From Clostridia bacterium (GTDB lineage Bacteria > Bacillota > Clostridia > Christensenellales > CAG-917): a stretch of DNA of 33,586 nucleotides. A program made the position numbers and the translations under genes. Positions 7,807 to 16,546 of this stretch are shown here, in pieces. Position 1 is the first letter of the stretch. Each line of letters opens with the position of its first letter. Below the pieces are notes generated by a model. It saw nothing but the letters and a program-made list of their open reading frames with translations. It made no database searches and was not told the origin of the DNA. Location of the stretch: the NCBI GenBank assembly GCA_900754695.1, contig CAAEDU010000072.1, forward strand, positions 1 to 33,586, read 5' to 3'.

Positions 7807-9228
7807 TCAGATGCCGTTGTAGATGTCGATATACTTCTTTGCGGACGTCTCCCAGCCGAAGTCGGACTTCATGCCGTTTGAGACCACCGCCTTCCAGTTC
7901 TCCTTGTCGAAGAAGGTGCCGTACGCCCTCCACACCGCGTCCAGCATATCGTACGCATTGTAGGTCTTGAAGGTGAAGCCCACCCCCGTCTTCTCCATGG
8001 GATTGTAGGGCTCGACGGTGTCCTTGAGCCCGCCCGTCTCGCGCACCACGGGGACGGAGCCGTACCGCATGGCGATCATCTGGCTCAGCCCACAGGGCTC
8101 GAACTTGGAGGGCATCAGGAAGATGTCGCTCGCGGCATAGAGCTTGCTCGCAAGATCGGAGGAGAATTGCAGTATGGCGCGGAACTTGGCGGGATATTGA
8201 TCCTCCACTCGCTTGATCATATTCTCATACTTCCAGTCCCCCGTGCCGAGGACGACCATCTGGACGTCCGCGCGCATGATCTCGTCGATGACCGCCGCCA
8301 CGAGGTCCATGCCCTTCTGCTCCGTGAGGCGGGTGACCATCGCGATCATGGGACGGTTCTCGTCATAGCCGAGGTCGATCATCTCGCAGAGCGCCTTCTT
8401 GTTCAGTTTCTTCTTGTTGTAAGTGCGAAGGGTGTAGTTCTCAAAGAGCGCGCCGTCCGTCTTGGGATCGTACATGGCGGTGTCGATGCCGTTGACCACG
8501 CCGTGCAGCTTATACCTGCGCTCGGAGAGGATGCTCTCCAGACCGTAGGAATAGTAGGGATCGAGGATCTCCGTAGCATAGGTCTCGCTGACCGTCGTCA
8601 CCGCGGCGGAGGACTCGATGCCCCCCTTCATATAGTTGACGCAGCCGCCGTACATCACGAGGGAGTGCGCCCACTCGGGGAGCCCCATGACGTCCGCGAG
8701 CAGCTCGGTGCCGTACTTGCCCTGGAACTCGATGTTGTGGATGGTGAACACCGTCTTTATGTTGCGGTATTCCTCCGAGAAGCGGTAGTAGACGTCGAGA
8801 TAGACGGGAGTCAGCGCCGTGTGCCAGTCGTTGCAGTGCAGGATGTCCGGGAAGAAGCCGATGAGGGGGAGCACCTCGGGCACCGCTTTGGAGAAATAGG
8901 CAAACCTCTCTCCGTCGTCGAAGTGTCCGTAAAGCCCCCTGCGCTTGAAATAGAACTCGTTGTCGATGAAGTAGTACGTCACGCCGTCATAGACCGCCTC
9001 GTACACCCCGACATACTGCCTGCGCCAGCTCAGATCCACATAGGTGGAGCCGAGGAAGCGCATCCCGTTGCGGAAATTCTCCTTGATCTCTTCCTTGTAA
9101 AACGGTATGATGACGCGCGCGTCGTGCCCCAGCTTGTTGAACGCCTTGGGGAGCGCGCCCGCCACGTCGCCGAGACCTCCCGACCTCACGAAAGGCGCGG
9201 CTTCGGATGCGACGAATAGGATCTTCAT
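7807..9228 (-). CDS. glgA: Glycogen synthase (ADP-glucose, GT5)
   Basis: This 473-residue glucosyltransferase transfers glucose from ADP-glucose to the growing alpha-1,4-glucan chain in the cytoplasm. AAGGAGG precedes the ATG. The N-terminal substrate motif reads RSGGLGDV (15-22); the family standard is KTGGL, so Lys15 is replaced here by Arg. The C-terminal catalytic signature KFEPCGLSQ with its conserved glutamate, then VRETGGLKDTV, is intact. Length equals that of typical GlgA. It lies 73 bases after glgD and 299 bases before glgP, in the same order as the Bacillus subtilis glg operon. Function is secure; the effect of the Lys-to-Arg change on substrate affinity is not known for this enzyme. 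Confidence 0.96.
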   Translation of the reverse strand: MKILFVASEAAPFVRSGGLGDVAGALPKAFNKLGHDARVIIPFYKEEIKENFRNGMRFLGSTYVDLSWRRQYVGVYEAVYDGVTYYFIDNEFYFKRRGLYGHFDDGERFAYFSKAVPEVLPLIGFFPDILHCNDWHTALTPVYLDVYYRFSEEYRNIKTVFTIHNIEFQGKYGTELLADVMGLPEWAHSLVMYGGCVNYMKGGIESSAAVTTVSETYATEILDPYYSYGLESILSERRYKLHGVVNGIDTAMYDPKTDGALFENYTLRTYNKKKLNKKALCEMIDLGYDENRPMIAMVTRLTEQKGMDLVAAVIDEIMRADVQMVVLGTGDWKYENMIKRVEDQYPAKFRAILQFSSDLASKLYAASDIFLMPSKFEPCGLSQMIAMRYGSVPVVRETGGLKDTVEPYNPMEKTGVGFTFKTYNAYDMLDAVWRAYGTFFDKENWKAVVSNGMKSDFGWETSAKKYIDIYNGI

Positions 9229-9301
9229 GCTTAGTCCTCCTTATTGTTCGCGCGTGCCATGCGTCGGCATCGCACGGGTGGGGTGCGGCGAGCCGCACCG
9301 G

Positions 9302-10417
9302 TCAGATGATCTTGTTCTTGACGACGACCATCGGATAGCTCTCATAGCCCGCGAGACGCCTCCCGGACTGTATGATGCAGGACTTGTCCGTGATGACGTA
9401 GTCGAGCTGCGCGTTCTCCATCACGATGCCGTTCTCCATCACGATGGAGTTGCGCACGACCGCGCCCTTGCCCACCTTCACGCTTCTGAAGAGGATGCTG
9501 TTCTCCACCGTGCCGTCTATCTCGCAGCCGTCCGCGATGATGGAATTGTGCACGTTGGCGCCCTCTTTATACTTGGTCGGCACGCTGTCCTTGACCTTGG
9601 TGAGGATGGTGGAGTGTCCGTAGAAGAGATCCTCCCTCACCTCCGGGTCGAGCAGATCCATGCTGCGCTTGAAGTAGGTGGGGATGCGGTCGATGACCGC
9701 GACGTAGTTGTCGATCTCATAACTCATGACATACAGGTCTTCCAGGCTCGCACGCACGATGTCCTTCTCGAAATCGTATGCGCCGTGCGCGTAGGCGTTG
9801 TCGATGAGGGAGATGAGCAGATCCTTCTTGACGTAATAGATGTTGAGGTTGCAAAGCTGCTTGCCCGCGTCCGTCGCGACGGGGAAATGCAGGTCTTTGA
9901 TGCGCTTGTTCTTGTCCGCGGTGACCACCAGCTTGCGGGGGGTGACGTCCTCCGTCGAATAGGTGAGCATGGTGATGTCCGCGCCCTTCTCCTGATGGAA
10001 CTTCGCCACCTCGTCGAAGTCGATGTTGAAGGCGATGTTGGTGTTGCTGATGACGACGTAGTCCTCCGCGGATTTGAGCATGAAGCCGCGCAGCATATAC
10101 AGCGCCTCTATCTTCCCCTTGTACACCTCGTGAGCGGAGTTGAACACGAAGGGAGGATAGATGGAAATGCCGCTGTTCTTGCGGTTGAGGTCCCAGTCGC
10201 GCCCCTGACGGATGTGGTCCATCAGGCTGTTGTAGTTGTTCTTGGTGATGATGCCGATCTTGGTGATGTTGGCATGGACGAGGTTGGAGAGCACGAAGTC
10301 GATGAGACGGTATCTGCCCGCATACGGCAGCGACGCCGTCGTACGGTGTATCGTCAGATCGTTGAGATGGCTGTCTTCGTCGGATGCAAACAATACGGCG
10401 AGTGCGTTGTTTTTCAT
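9302..10417 (-). CDS. glgD: Glucose-1-phosphate adenylyltransferase-like subunit GlgD
   Basis: This 371-residue protein is the non-catalytic partner of GlgC. In Firmicutes the two form a mixed tetramer in which GlgD raises GlgC activity. It has the nucleotidyltransferase fold (YAGRYRLIDFVLSNLVHA, 32-49) and a C-terminal left-handed beta-helix. The GGQGTRL catalytic loop of GlgC is replaced by a non-catalytic sequence (LFASDED, 9-15), as is usual in GlgD. AAGGAGG overlaps the glgC stop codon, and only ten bases separate the genes, so translation is likely coupled and stoichiometry fixed. Identification relies on family resemblance and position between glgC and glgA. Confidence 0.95.
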   Translation of the reverse strand: MKNNALAVLFASDEDSHLNDLTIHRTTASLPYAGRYRLIDFVLSNLVHANITKIGIITKNNYNSLMDHIRQGRDWDLNRKNSGISIYPPFVFNSAHEVYKGKIEALYMLRGFMLKSAEDYVVISNTNIAFNIDFDEVAKFHQEKGADITMLTYSTEDVTPRKLVVTADKNKRIKDLHFPVATDAGKQLCNLNIYYVKKDLLISLIDNAYAHGAYDFEKDIVRASLEDLYVMSYEIDNYVAVIDRIPTYFKRSMDLLDPEVREDLFYGHSTILTKVKDSVPTKYKEGANVHNSIIADGCEIDGTVENSILFRSVKVGKGAVVRNSIVMENGIVMENAQLDYVITDKSCIIQSGRRLAGYESYPMVVVKNKII

Positions 10418-10427
10418 GTTCTCCTCC

Positions 10428-11633
10428 TTATCCTATCATTTCGTCCGCGCCCACGACGGTGCCTTCCGGCAGCTCGTAGCCCGGTGCGATGACGCTGATC
10501 TTCCACTCTCCGGGACGGCAGTCCGAAAGAGTCTCGCCCACCATGCAGCCCTTGCCGACCACCGCGTCCCAGCCCACGATGGAATAGCGGATGTCCGCCC
10601 CCTCGCCGATGACCGCGCCCGGCATGATGATGGAGCCCTCTATGTAGGCGTTCTTGCCTATGGTCACGGAGTGCGAGATGATGCTGTCCTTCGCGGTGCC
10701 GTGCACCACGGTGCCCTCCGAGATGAGGCAGTTCTGCACCCTGCCCGTGGGAGAGATGAAGTGGGGAGGCTCCGCCATGTTCCTGGCATAGATCTTCCAC
10801 CCCTCGTCGTCGAGGTCGAGATCCTCCGCCGCGGAACCGCCTTTCAGCACGTCCATGTTCGCCTCCCAGAGGGAAGAGATGGTGCCGACGTCCTTCCAGT
10901 AGCCGTCGAACTGATAGGCAAACATCCTCATGCCGTCCCCTATCATCTTGGGGATGATGTTCTTGCCGAAGTCGTTGTCGGAGTCCTTGTTCGCCTCGTC
11001 CTCGACGAGATATTTCCTCAGCACGCTCCACGTGAAGACGTAGATGCCCATGGACGCCTTGTTGCTCTTGGGCTGCTTGGGCTTTTCTTCGAACTCGTAT
11101 ATCTCCCCGTTCTTTTTGAGGTTCATGATGCCGAAGCGGCTCGCCTCCTCGATGGGGACGTCACGGACGGCGATGGTGCAGTCCGCACGGTTCTTCTTGT
11201 GGGACGCGAGCATCTCGGCGTAATCCATCTTGTAGATGTGGTCGCCCGACAGAATGAGGACATAATCCGGGTTATAGTCGTCGATAAACTCGATGTTCTG
11301 ATAAATGGCGTTCGCCGTGCCCTTATACCATTCGCCGGACTTCGCGCGCATGAACGGGGGCAGGACGAAAATGCCGCCCGACAGCCTGTCCAGGTCCCAG
11401 GGCTGACCGTTGCCGATGTATTGGTTGAGCTCGAAGGGCTGATACTGCGTCAGCACTCCCACCGTGTCGATGCCGCTGTTGATGCAGTTGGAGAGGGGGA
11501 AGTCGATGATGCGGTACTTCGCCGCAAACGGCACGGCGGGTTTTGCCACATCCTTGGTGAGCACCCCCAGCCTCGTCCCCTGCCCGCCCGCAAGCAGCAT
11601 GGCGATGCATTCCTTCTTGACGGATTTTTTCAT
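10428..11633 (-). CDS. glgC: Glucose-1-phosphate adenylyltransferase, catalytic subunit
   Basis: This 401-residue enzyme makes ADP-glucose and pyrophosphate from ATP and glucose 1-phosphate, the committed step of bacterial glycogen synthesis. The N-terminal nucleotide loop is GGQGTRL (16-22), followed by KPAVPFAAKYRIIDFPLSN (31-49). LSGDHIYKMDY carries the conserved aspartate, and EEKP and YWKDVGT mark the sugar-phosphate site. Hexapeptide repeats at the end form the beta-helix. The start codon overlaps the glgB stop (ATGA), and AAGGAGG lies inside the last codons of glgB, so the two are translationally coupled. Length and motifs are fully normal. Confidence 0.97.
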   Translation of the reverse strand: MKKSVKKECIAMLLAGGQGTRLGVLTKDVAKPAVPFAAKYRIIDFPLSNCINSGIDTVGVLTQYQPFELNQYIGNGQPWDLDRLSGGIFVLPPFMRAKSGEWYKGTANAIYQNIEFIDDYNPDYVLILSGDHIYKMDYAEMLASHKKNRADCTIAVRDVPIEEASRFGIMNLKKNGEIYEFEEKPKQPKSNKASMGIYVFTWSVLRKYLVEDEANKDSDNDFGKNIIPKMIGDGMRMFAYQFDGYWKDVGTISSLWEANMDVLKGGSAAEDLDLDDEGWKIYARNMAEPPHFISPTGRVQNCLISEGTVVHGTAKDSIISHSVTIGKNAYIEGSIIMPGAVIGEGADIRYSIVGWDAVVGKGCMVGETLSDCRPGEWKISVIAPGYELPEGTVVGADEMIG

Positions 11634-13522
11634 TTCTTTTCCTCCTTATTTACCGCTCTCAGGAACATGACCGAATTTGCCGGTATGTTCAGTTTGACGG
11701 AGAAGGGATAGCCGTGCGACGGTTTCCCCACGGCGCGGAAAGACGGACGCCTCTCCTCCGCCCCGCCGTATTTTTTCAAAGCGGACGTCAGCTCCGCCTT
11801 GTAGATCTTGTTTTCGGGCACGCCCATGACATACTTCTTCCTCTCCACGGGCGAGAAGTTGACCACGCAGATCACGTAGTCCCCGTCCGCGTCGCGGCGG
11901 ATGAAAGAGACGATGTTCTGCCTGTTGTCGTCCACCACTATCCACTTAAAGCCGTCCATGCTGCAATCGAGCTGCCACATGCACTTGTTCTCGAGATAGA
12001 ATGCGTTGAGGTCCTGTATGAATTTGCGGAAAGTGCGATGACGGGGATAGTCCAAGAGGAACCAGTCCAGCTCCTGCGCGAAGTTCCACTCTATGAACTG
12101 CGCGAACTCGTTGCCCATGAAGTTGAGCTTCTTGCCCGGGTGCCCCATCATGAAACCGTAGAACGCTTTCAGCCCCTCGAACTTCTGGTCGTAGTCGCCG
12201 GGGACTTTGCCGATCATGCTCCCCTTGCCGTGCACCACCTCGTCGTGGGAGATGGGGAGGATGTAGTTCTCCGAATAAGCGTAAGTGATGGCGAAGGTGA
12301 GGTCGTTGTGATTGTCCTTTCTGAAGAAGGGGTCGAGGGAGAGATAATGCAGGCTGTCGTTCATCCAGCCCATGTTCCACTTGAAGTTGAACCCCAAGCC
12401 GCCCTGATAGGCGGGCAGAGTCACCATCGGGAACGCCGTGGACTCCTCCGCGATCGTGAGCGCGCCGCGGTGCTTGCTGAGGATGGCGGTGTTCATCTTC
12501 TGCAAAAACTCTTTCGCCTCGAGATTGTAGTTGCCGCCGTAGACGTTGGGGGTCCACTCCCCGTCCTTTCTGCCGTAGTCGAGATAGAGCATGCTCGCCA
12601 CCGCGTCGCAGCGGATGCCGTCGATGTGATATTCGTCGAACCAGAACATCGCCGCCGAGATGAGGAAGCTCTTCACCTCGTTTTTGCCGAAGTCGTAGAC
12701 CTTGGTGCCCCACTCCTTGTGCTCCCCTTTGCGCGGGTCGGCATACTCATAGAGCGGGGTGCCGTCAAACATCGCCAGACCGTGCTCGTCGCGGGGGAAG
12801 TGCGCGAGCACCCAGTCCAGGATGACGCCTATCCCGGAACGATGACAGCGGTCGACGAACTCCATAAAGTCGTGCGGAGTGCCGTAGCGGGAGGTGGGGG
12901 CGAACATCCCCGTCACCTGATAGCCCCAGCTGCCGTCGTAGGGATATTCCGTCACGGGCATGAGCTCCACGTGCGTGTATCCCATCTTTTTGAGGTAGGG
13001 GATGAGCTGATCCGCAAGCGCGGCATAGCTTAACAGATTGCCGTCCTGATATCTGCGCCAGCTCCCCGCATGCACCTCGTAGATGTTCATCGGAGAGCCG
13101 TAGGGGTTGTAGTCCTGCCTCTCCTTCATCCACTTGCGGTCCTTCCAGCGATAGCCCGAGATGTCGTAGAGTTTGGAGGCGTTGGCGGGCGCCGTCTCGA
13201 AATGCAGCCCGTAGGGGTCGCACTTGAACACCGTCCTGCCCTTCTTGTCCGTGACGGCGTACTTATAGGTGTCGTACTGCCTGAGCCCCGGGATGAACAG
13301 CGACCATATGCCGCCCTCCTCCTTCATGGGGTGCGCCGTTTTGTCCCAGCCGTTGAACTCGCCCACGACGGAGACCGCCGCCGCGTTGGGCGCCCATACG
13401 GCAAAATTCCACCCCTCCGCGCCGTTCTCGACGGCGGGCACGGGCGAAAACATCTTGTGCGCCTGATAGTTGGTGCCCTCATGAAAAAGATAAGTTGCGT
13501 AGCTGTCCGGCGTTGAGGACAT
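11630..13522 (-). CDS. glgB: 1,4-alpha-glucan branching enzyme (GH13)
   Basis: This 630-residue enzyme cuts alpha-1,4 chains and re-attaches them as alpha-1,6 branches. The start at 13522 fits a CGGAG ribosome site; upstream in-frame codons overlap the promoter. Residues about 1-120 contain a CBM48-type domain (NFAVWAPNA, FNGWD). The barrel shows DWVLAHFP (236-243; the usual form is DWVPAHFP), GIRCDAVASMLY with nucleophile Asp306, TIAEES with Glu359, and PISHDEVVHGK with Asp427. A beta-sandwich ends the protein. It is first in the glg operon, overlaps glgC by four bases, and has a clear promoter. Other GH13 members are excluded by the branching-type motif spacing and the operon. Confidence 0.96.
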   Translation of the reverse strand: MSSTPDSYATYLFHEGTNYQAHKMFSPVPAVENGAEGWNFAVWAPNAAAVSVVGEFNGWDKTAHPMKEEGGIWSLFIPGLRQYDTYKYAVTDKKGRTVFKCDPYGLHFETAPANASKLYDISGYRWKDRKWMKERQDYNPYGSPMNIYEVHAGSWRRYQDGNLLSYAALADQLIPYLKKMGYTHVELMPVTEYPYDGSWGYQVTGMFAPTSRYGTPHDFMEFVDRCHRSGIGVILDWVLAHFPRDEHGLAMFDGTPLYEYADPRKGEHKEWGTKVYDFGKNEVKSFLISAAMFWFDEYHIDGIRCDAVASMLYLDYGRKDGEWTPNVYGGNYNLEAKEFLQKMNTAILSKHRGALTIAEESTAFPMVTLPAYQGGLGFNFKWNMGWMNDSLHYLSLDPFFRKDNHNDLTFAITYAYSENYILPISHDEVVHGKGSMIGKVPGDYDQKFEGLKAFYGFMMGHPGKKLNFMGNEFAQFIEWNFAQELDWFLLDYPRHRTFRKFIQDLNAFYLENKCMWQLDCSMDGFKWIVVDDNRQNIVSFIRRDADGDYVICVVNFSPVERKKYVMGVPENKIYKAELTSALKKYGGAEERRPSFRAVGKPSHGYPFSVKLNIPANSVMFLRAVNKEEKK

Positions 13523-13561
13523 GAGCAGATCTCCGAAATGTATTTGCGGTTTTGCAATATT

Positions 13562-13590
13562 ATTATAACAAACTATATGCGCACACACAA
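13562..13590 (-). promoter_or_regulatory. Promoter of the glgBCDA(P) operon
   Basis: A perfect TATAAT (13562-13567) lies 17 bases from TTGTGT (13585-13590) on the minus strand. Transcription would start near 13555, giving a 33-base leader before glgB. The flanking DNA is notably AT-rich for this window. No clear operator or catabolite-control (cre) site was recognised. Confidence 0.7.
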
Positions 13591-13687
13591 GAGGGAAAAC
13601 GGGAAAAATTGACAAATCTGCCCTTCGGGATGTGAGCGGATGTCGCAAATTGTGCTTTTTGCGGGAGTTTTCGCGCAAATGATGACT

Positions 13688-14485
13688 TTAATTTCCGTCG
13701 TATGCGGGCAAGGTGCGCACTCTCACCCGTCTGAGGCCTTTCGTCGCGGCGAAGAGCCTCGCACACTCCTCCCCGCTCTCCGGGAAGGCGCACACAGCGC
13801 TGCCGCTCCCCGTCATGACGACGTTCCGCGCGCCTGCGGCGCGCAGGATGTCATACGCCTCGCCCACTTTCGCGTTCAGTCTCACCGCGGGCGCGAACAG
13901 ATCGTTGAAAAACTCCCCCGCTCTCTCGGGCAGCTCTCCCGCCGCTCTCATGCGGTCGTACTCCGCGTATGCCTTCGCGGTGTCCACCTCGCCCTCGGGG
14001 AAGAGGATGAGCACCTCGCGCCCGCAGAATGGCAGCGCCTGCACGCGCTCACCCACGCCCGTGACCCGCGCGTCGCCGCCGCGGTACATATACGGCACGT
14101 CGGAACCGAGAGAGAGAAGCAGATCCTCACTCGGCGCGGCGCCGCTCTCCGCCGCCCACAGCCTCGTCATGCACACGGCGAGCGCGGAGGACCCTCCAAG
14201 CCCCGCCCCCGAAGGGATGCCCTTCTCCAATGCAAAACGAGGGCTTCCGCCGAACGCCGCCCGCAATTTCGCGTAGACCTCTTCAAGGCGGGGGAGGAAT
14301 CTCTCCTTCTCGAACCCGTCGGGCACGGAGCGGAAGACGAAGCGCTCCCCCTCGCCCGAGAGAAGTTCCGCGCCGTCGAAAAGGGAGACCGTGCACACCC
14401 GCATATCCAGCGTGTGCAGCCCCTCCCGCTTCCCCGTGACCGCGAGGGAAAGATTGACTTTTGCGCCCGTCTTTACCGTTTTCAT
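13688..14485 (-). CDS. ispE: 4-diphosphocytidyl-2-C-methyl-D-erythritol kinase
   Basis: This 265-residue GHMP kinase phosphorylates CDP-methylerythritol with ATP in the non-mevalonate isoprenoid pathway. Visible features are KVNLSLAVTGKR with Lys9 (9-20), the glycine-rich phosphate loop KGIPSGAGLGGSSAL (88-102), GSDVPY with the catalytic-type Asp129, and a C-terminal MTGSGSAV loop. It is slightly shorter than the roughly 280-300 residues of many homologues. No ribosome site lies before the ATG. Instead a strong promoter places the predicted transcription start on the first base of the start codon, so the mRNA is probably leaderless. In Bacillus subtilis ispE lies close to veg; here the veg-like gene is 11 kb away in the opposite orientation. 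Confidence 0.95.
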   Translation of the reverse strand: MKTVKTGAKVNLSLAVTGKREGLHTLDMRVCTVSLFDGAELLSGEGERFVFRSVPDGFEKERFLPRLEEVYAKLRAAFGGSPRFALEKGIPSGAGLGGSSALAVCMTRLWAAESGAAPSEDLLLSLGSDVPYMYRGGDARVTGVGERVQALPFCGREVLILFPEGEVDTAKAYAEYDRMRAAGELPERAGEFFNDLFAPAVRLNAKVGEAYDILRAAGARNVVMTGSGSAVCAFPESGEECARLFAATKGLRRVRVRTLPAYDGN

Positions 14486-14491
14486 ACCGTG

Positions 14492-14520
14492 ATTTTAGCA
14501 CCCCGCGCGGGATTTTTCAA
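14492..14520 (-). promoter_or_regulatory. Promoter of ispE, predicted to make a leaderless mRNA
   Basis: TTGAAA (14515-14520) and TAAAAT (14492-14497) are exactly 17 bases apart, each matching five of six consensus bases. A TG just upstream makes an extended -10. Only six bases separate the -10 box from the ATG, so +1 falls on the A of the start codon at 14485. The spacer contains a perfect 10-bp palindrome, CCCGCGCGGG (14502-14511), a possible operator. Confidence 0.7.
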
Positions 14521-14597
14521 CCTCTCGCACTCCCCCGTCGCAGCCAAGGTGCGGCGCCCCGCCTCACAGCGCGTCCCGAAGCTCGGATGTCGACCTT

Positions 14598-14639
14598 CCG
14601 AGGCAAAAGGAAGCCCGCTCGGATGAGCGGGCGCCTCGG
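14598..14639 (-). terminator. Terminator after the SGNH lipoprotein gene, nested hairpin
   Basis: The inner stem GCCCGCTC/GAGCGGGC (14613-14620 with 14625-14632) is followed on the minus strand by TTCCTTTTG, as in intrinsic terminators. A second pair of perfect 7-bp arms, CCGAGGC (14598-14604) and GCCTCGG (14633-14639), encloses the first stem and the T-rich part. The hairpin begins about 20 bases past the stop codon. Confidence 0.75.
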
Positions 14640-14657
14640 TGGCTGTCGTCGCGCGGT

Positions 14658-16460
14658 TTACGTTCTCTCGGTGAGAGTGAGATTGAGCTTGACAAAGTCC
14701 ACCATCGCGTTGAGCGTCTGCCTGCCATACTCGTCCTCGTAGAGGGAGAATGTGAGGTAGGACTGCGTGTCGGGGTCGGAGGGAGTGAGACAGACGGCGG
14801 TGTAGGTCGTGCCGTCGGGATAGGTGACTTCCTTCAGCGTATAGGTGCTCTCGATGACCAGCCCGAGACCCGCAGGGATCGCAAGATCGGTGACATCCGC
14901 GCTGCCCGTCTCGGGATAGACCGCGCTCTTCAGCAGCGCAGCGAGACTTTCGAGGAAGGAGTTGAGTTCCGCATCGGGGACATCCGCGACGAATTTCACG
15001 CCGAGAGCAGCCTCGGCAAGCTCCAGGGATGCGAGGATGTCGTCGAAATCGAAGCCCGGCATGATGGGCGTGAGATAAGTGTCCAGGAAGGTGAGGTCCA
15101 ACCCACCGATAAGACCTGCCAGCCCGCCGTAGTTGCTGAGGAAACCGCTTACCATAGAACCCAATCTGAGCTCGATGCTGATCGTTCCGTCTGCCCTGAG
15201 AGTCACTCCGGATGTAGTGGACGAAATAGCCATAGGCAACAAGGAGTCGATACCTTCCGGCAATACCCCGATGGAAGTGTTCGCCCAATCTATCTTGAAG
15301 CTGATGTCGCTGTCCACGGCGCGGGTGTCGCGGGAGGCGAAGTCGCCGTTTATCTCGGAATAGTCGGGAGCGACGCCGCGCGTCGCGTCAAAGAACGCTT
15401 CGGTGACGGCGGCACAGTCCGCCGCGCCGTCGATGGCGGCGGAAGCCGCCGCGGTGTCGACGGAAGTCCCCGCAAAATAGTCGGTCAAAAGATCCTTGCG
15501 CATGGTCTTGTACGCCTGCAGGGCGGAATTCTTGTCCGCAAGCCCGCGCTCCTCAAGGATGCCCTGGGTGAGGTCGGCGAGCACGGCGTGCCCCTCGTTG
15601 GAGGGATGGATGCCGTCGGGATAGATGAGATCTTTCGCGCGGGAAGGATCGGCGGCGTAGACCGCGTTGAATGCCGCGTGTCCGTCGGCGATGACGAACG
15701 CATCCGCATAGCCGTCCATGGCGAGCACGGCGTCAAGCGCGCTGTTCAGTCTCTCGATGAGCAGATCGCCGAGACGATGCAGGCTGTCGAGAGTGATCTC
15801 AAACCCCGCCGCCTCAAGAGCGTCGCGCGTCCCCTGCTTGATGAGAGGGGTGTCAACGTCCATGATGGGGTTGTAGACGGACTGGAAGATGATGAGCGCG
15901 TCGGGGTTGAGCCTTCTCAGAGCGTCCACGATCGCCTTGATGTTTTCCACAGACCCCGCGGTGGTCACTCCGCCCACGGTGTCCCCGTTCAGAACGCGGT
16001 CGATGGAAGTGTATTCGTCTTCCGCGGCTTCCAGGATGATGTTGTGCATGGTGACCGGCTCCGTCTCGAACGCGCCGTCCATCCTGTCCTGCAACACGTC
16101 GTTGCCGAGGATGGAGATGTGGATGATGTCCGCCTCGCTGACGTGAAGAAGCAGCCCGCGCGCCCTGTCGTAGTCGAGGTCTTCATTCTCAAGAATGGCT
16201 CTGAGATCCTTGGTGAGGTGCCCGGAAACGGAATGGTTGTAATAGGTGAGATCGTTCCTTCTGCCGATGACGTTGGCATAGGCGTACTCATGCCTGAGCC
16301 CGAGGGGGGACGCCCCGAGGATGCCCTCCGCGATGGAGTCGCCGAGATAGACGATCTCCGTCTTGCGCTCCCCTTCATTCTTGTTGCAGGCGGCGAGCGC
16401 CGCTACGCAACAAGCCAACAGCGCGATGACGAGCAACGCGGCAATGATCTTCTTTTTCAT
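14658..16460 (-). CDS. SGNH/GDSL-type hydrolase lipoprotein
   Basis: This 600-residue protein is predicted to be a surface lipoprotein: a basic start, a hydrophobic stretch, then lipobox LAAC with Cys25. Residues about 36-300 resemble an SGNH hydrolase: GDS with Ser42 (40-42), GND (119-121) and DGIHPSNEGH with Asp282 and His285. Such enzymes cleave esters, for example acetyl groups on polysaccharides, or lipids; the substrate here is unknown. Residues 330-600 are not recognised: about 70 residues rich in Ala and Asp, then a beta-rich part, ending in an LTFSLYEDEYGR-type strand region. The gene has its own promoter and terminator and stands alone. The C-terminal region may bind a surface ligand, but this is inference. 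Confidence 0.8.
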   Translation of the reverse strand: MKKKIIAALLVIALLACCVAALAACNKNEGERKTEIVYLGDSIAEGILGASPLGLRHEYAYANVIGRRNDLTYYNHSVSGHLTKDLRAILENEDLDYDRARGLLLHVSEADIIHISILGNDVLQDRMDGAFETEPVTMHNIILEAAEDEYTSIDRVLNGDTVGGVTTAGSVENIKAIVDALRRLNPDALIIFQSVYNPIMDVDTPLIKQGTRDALEAAGFEITLDSLHRLGDLLIERLNSALDAVLAMDGYADAFVIADGHAAFNAVYAADPSRAKDLIYPDGIHPSNEGHAVLADLTQGILEERGLADKNSALQAYKTMRKDLLTDYFAGTSVDTAAASAAIDGAADCAAVTEAFFDATRGVAPDYSEINGDFASRDTRAVDSDISFKIDWANTSIGVLPEGIDSLLPMAISSTTSGVTLRADGTISIELRLGSMVSGFLSNYGGLAGLIGGLDLTFLDTYLTPIMPGFDFDDILASLELAEAALGVKFVADVPDAELNSFLESLAALLKSAVYPETGSADVTDLAIPAGLGLVIESTYTLKEVTYPDGTTYTAVCLTPSDPDTQSYLTFSLYEDEYGRQTLNAMVDFVKLNLTLTERT

Positions 16461-16546
16461 ATATCCTCCTTATCTTATGACGGCAAAACGCTCCCTCTTC
16501 CGGGGGAAAGCTGTCCGCCGACACGCCTTCGGTGAAGGCTGAAAAT

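Noticed and set aside
4928..7822. A 964-codon open frame on the plus strand opposite glgP
   Set aside because: It is antisense to a clearly conserved gene, is rich in Asp, Glu, Val, His and Arg as expected from a reversed GC-rich codon pattern, and has no ribosome site or recognisable domain.
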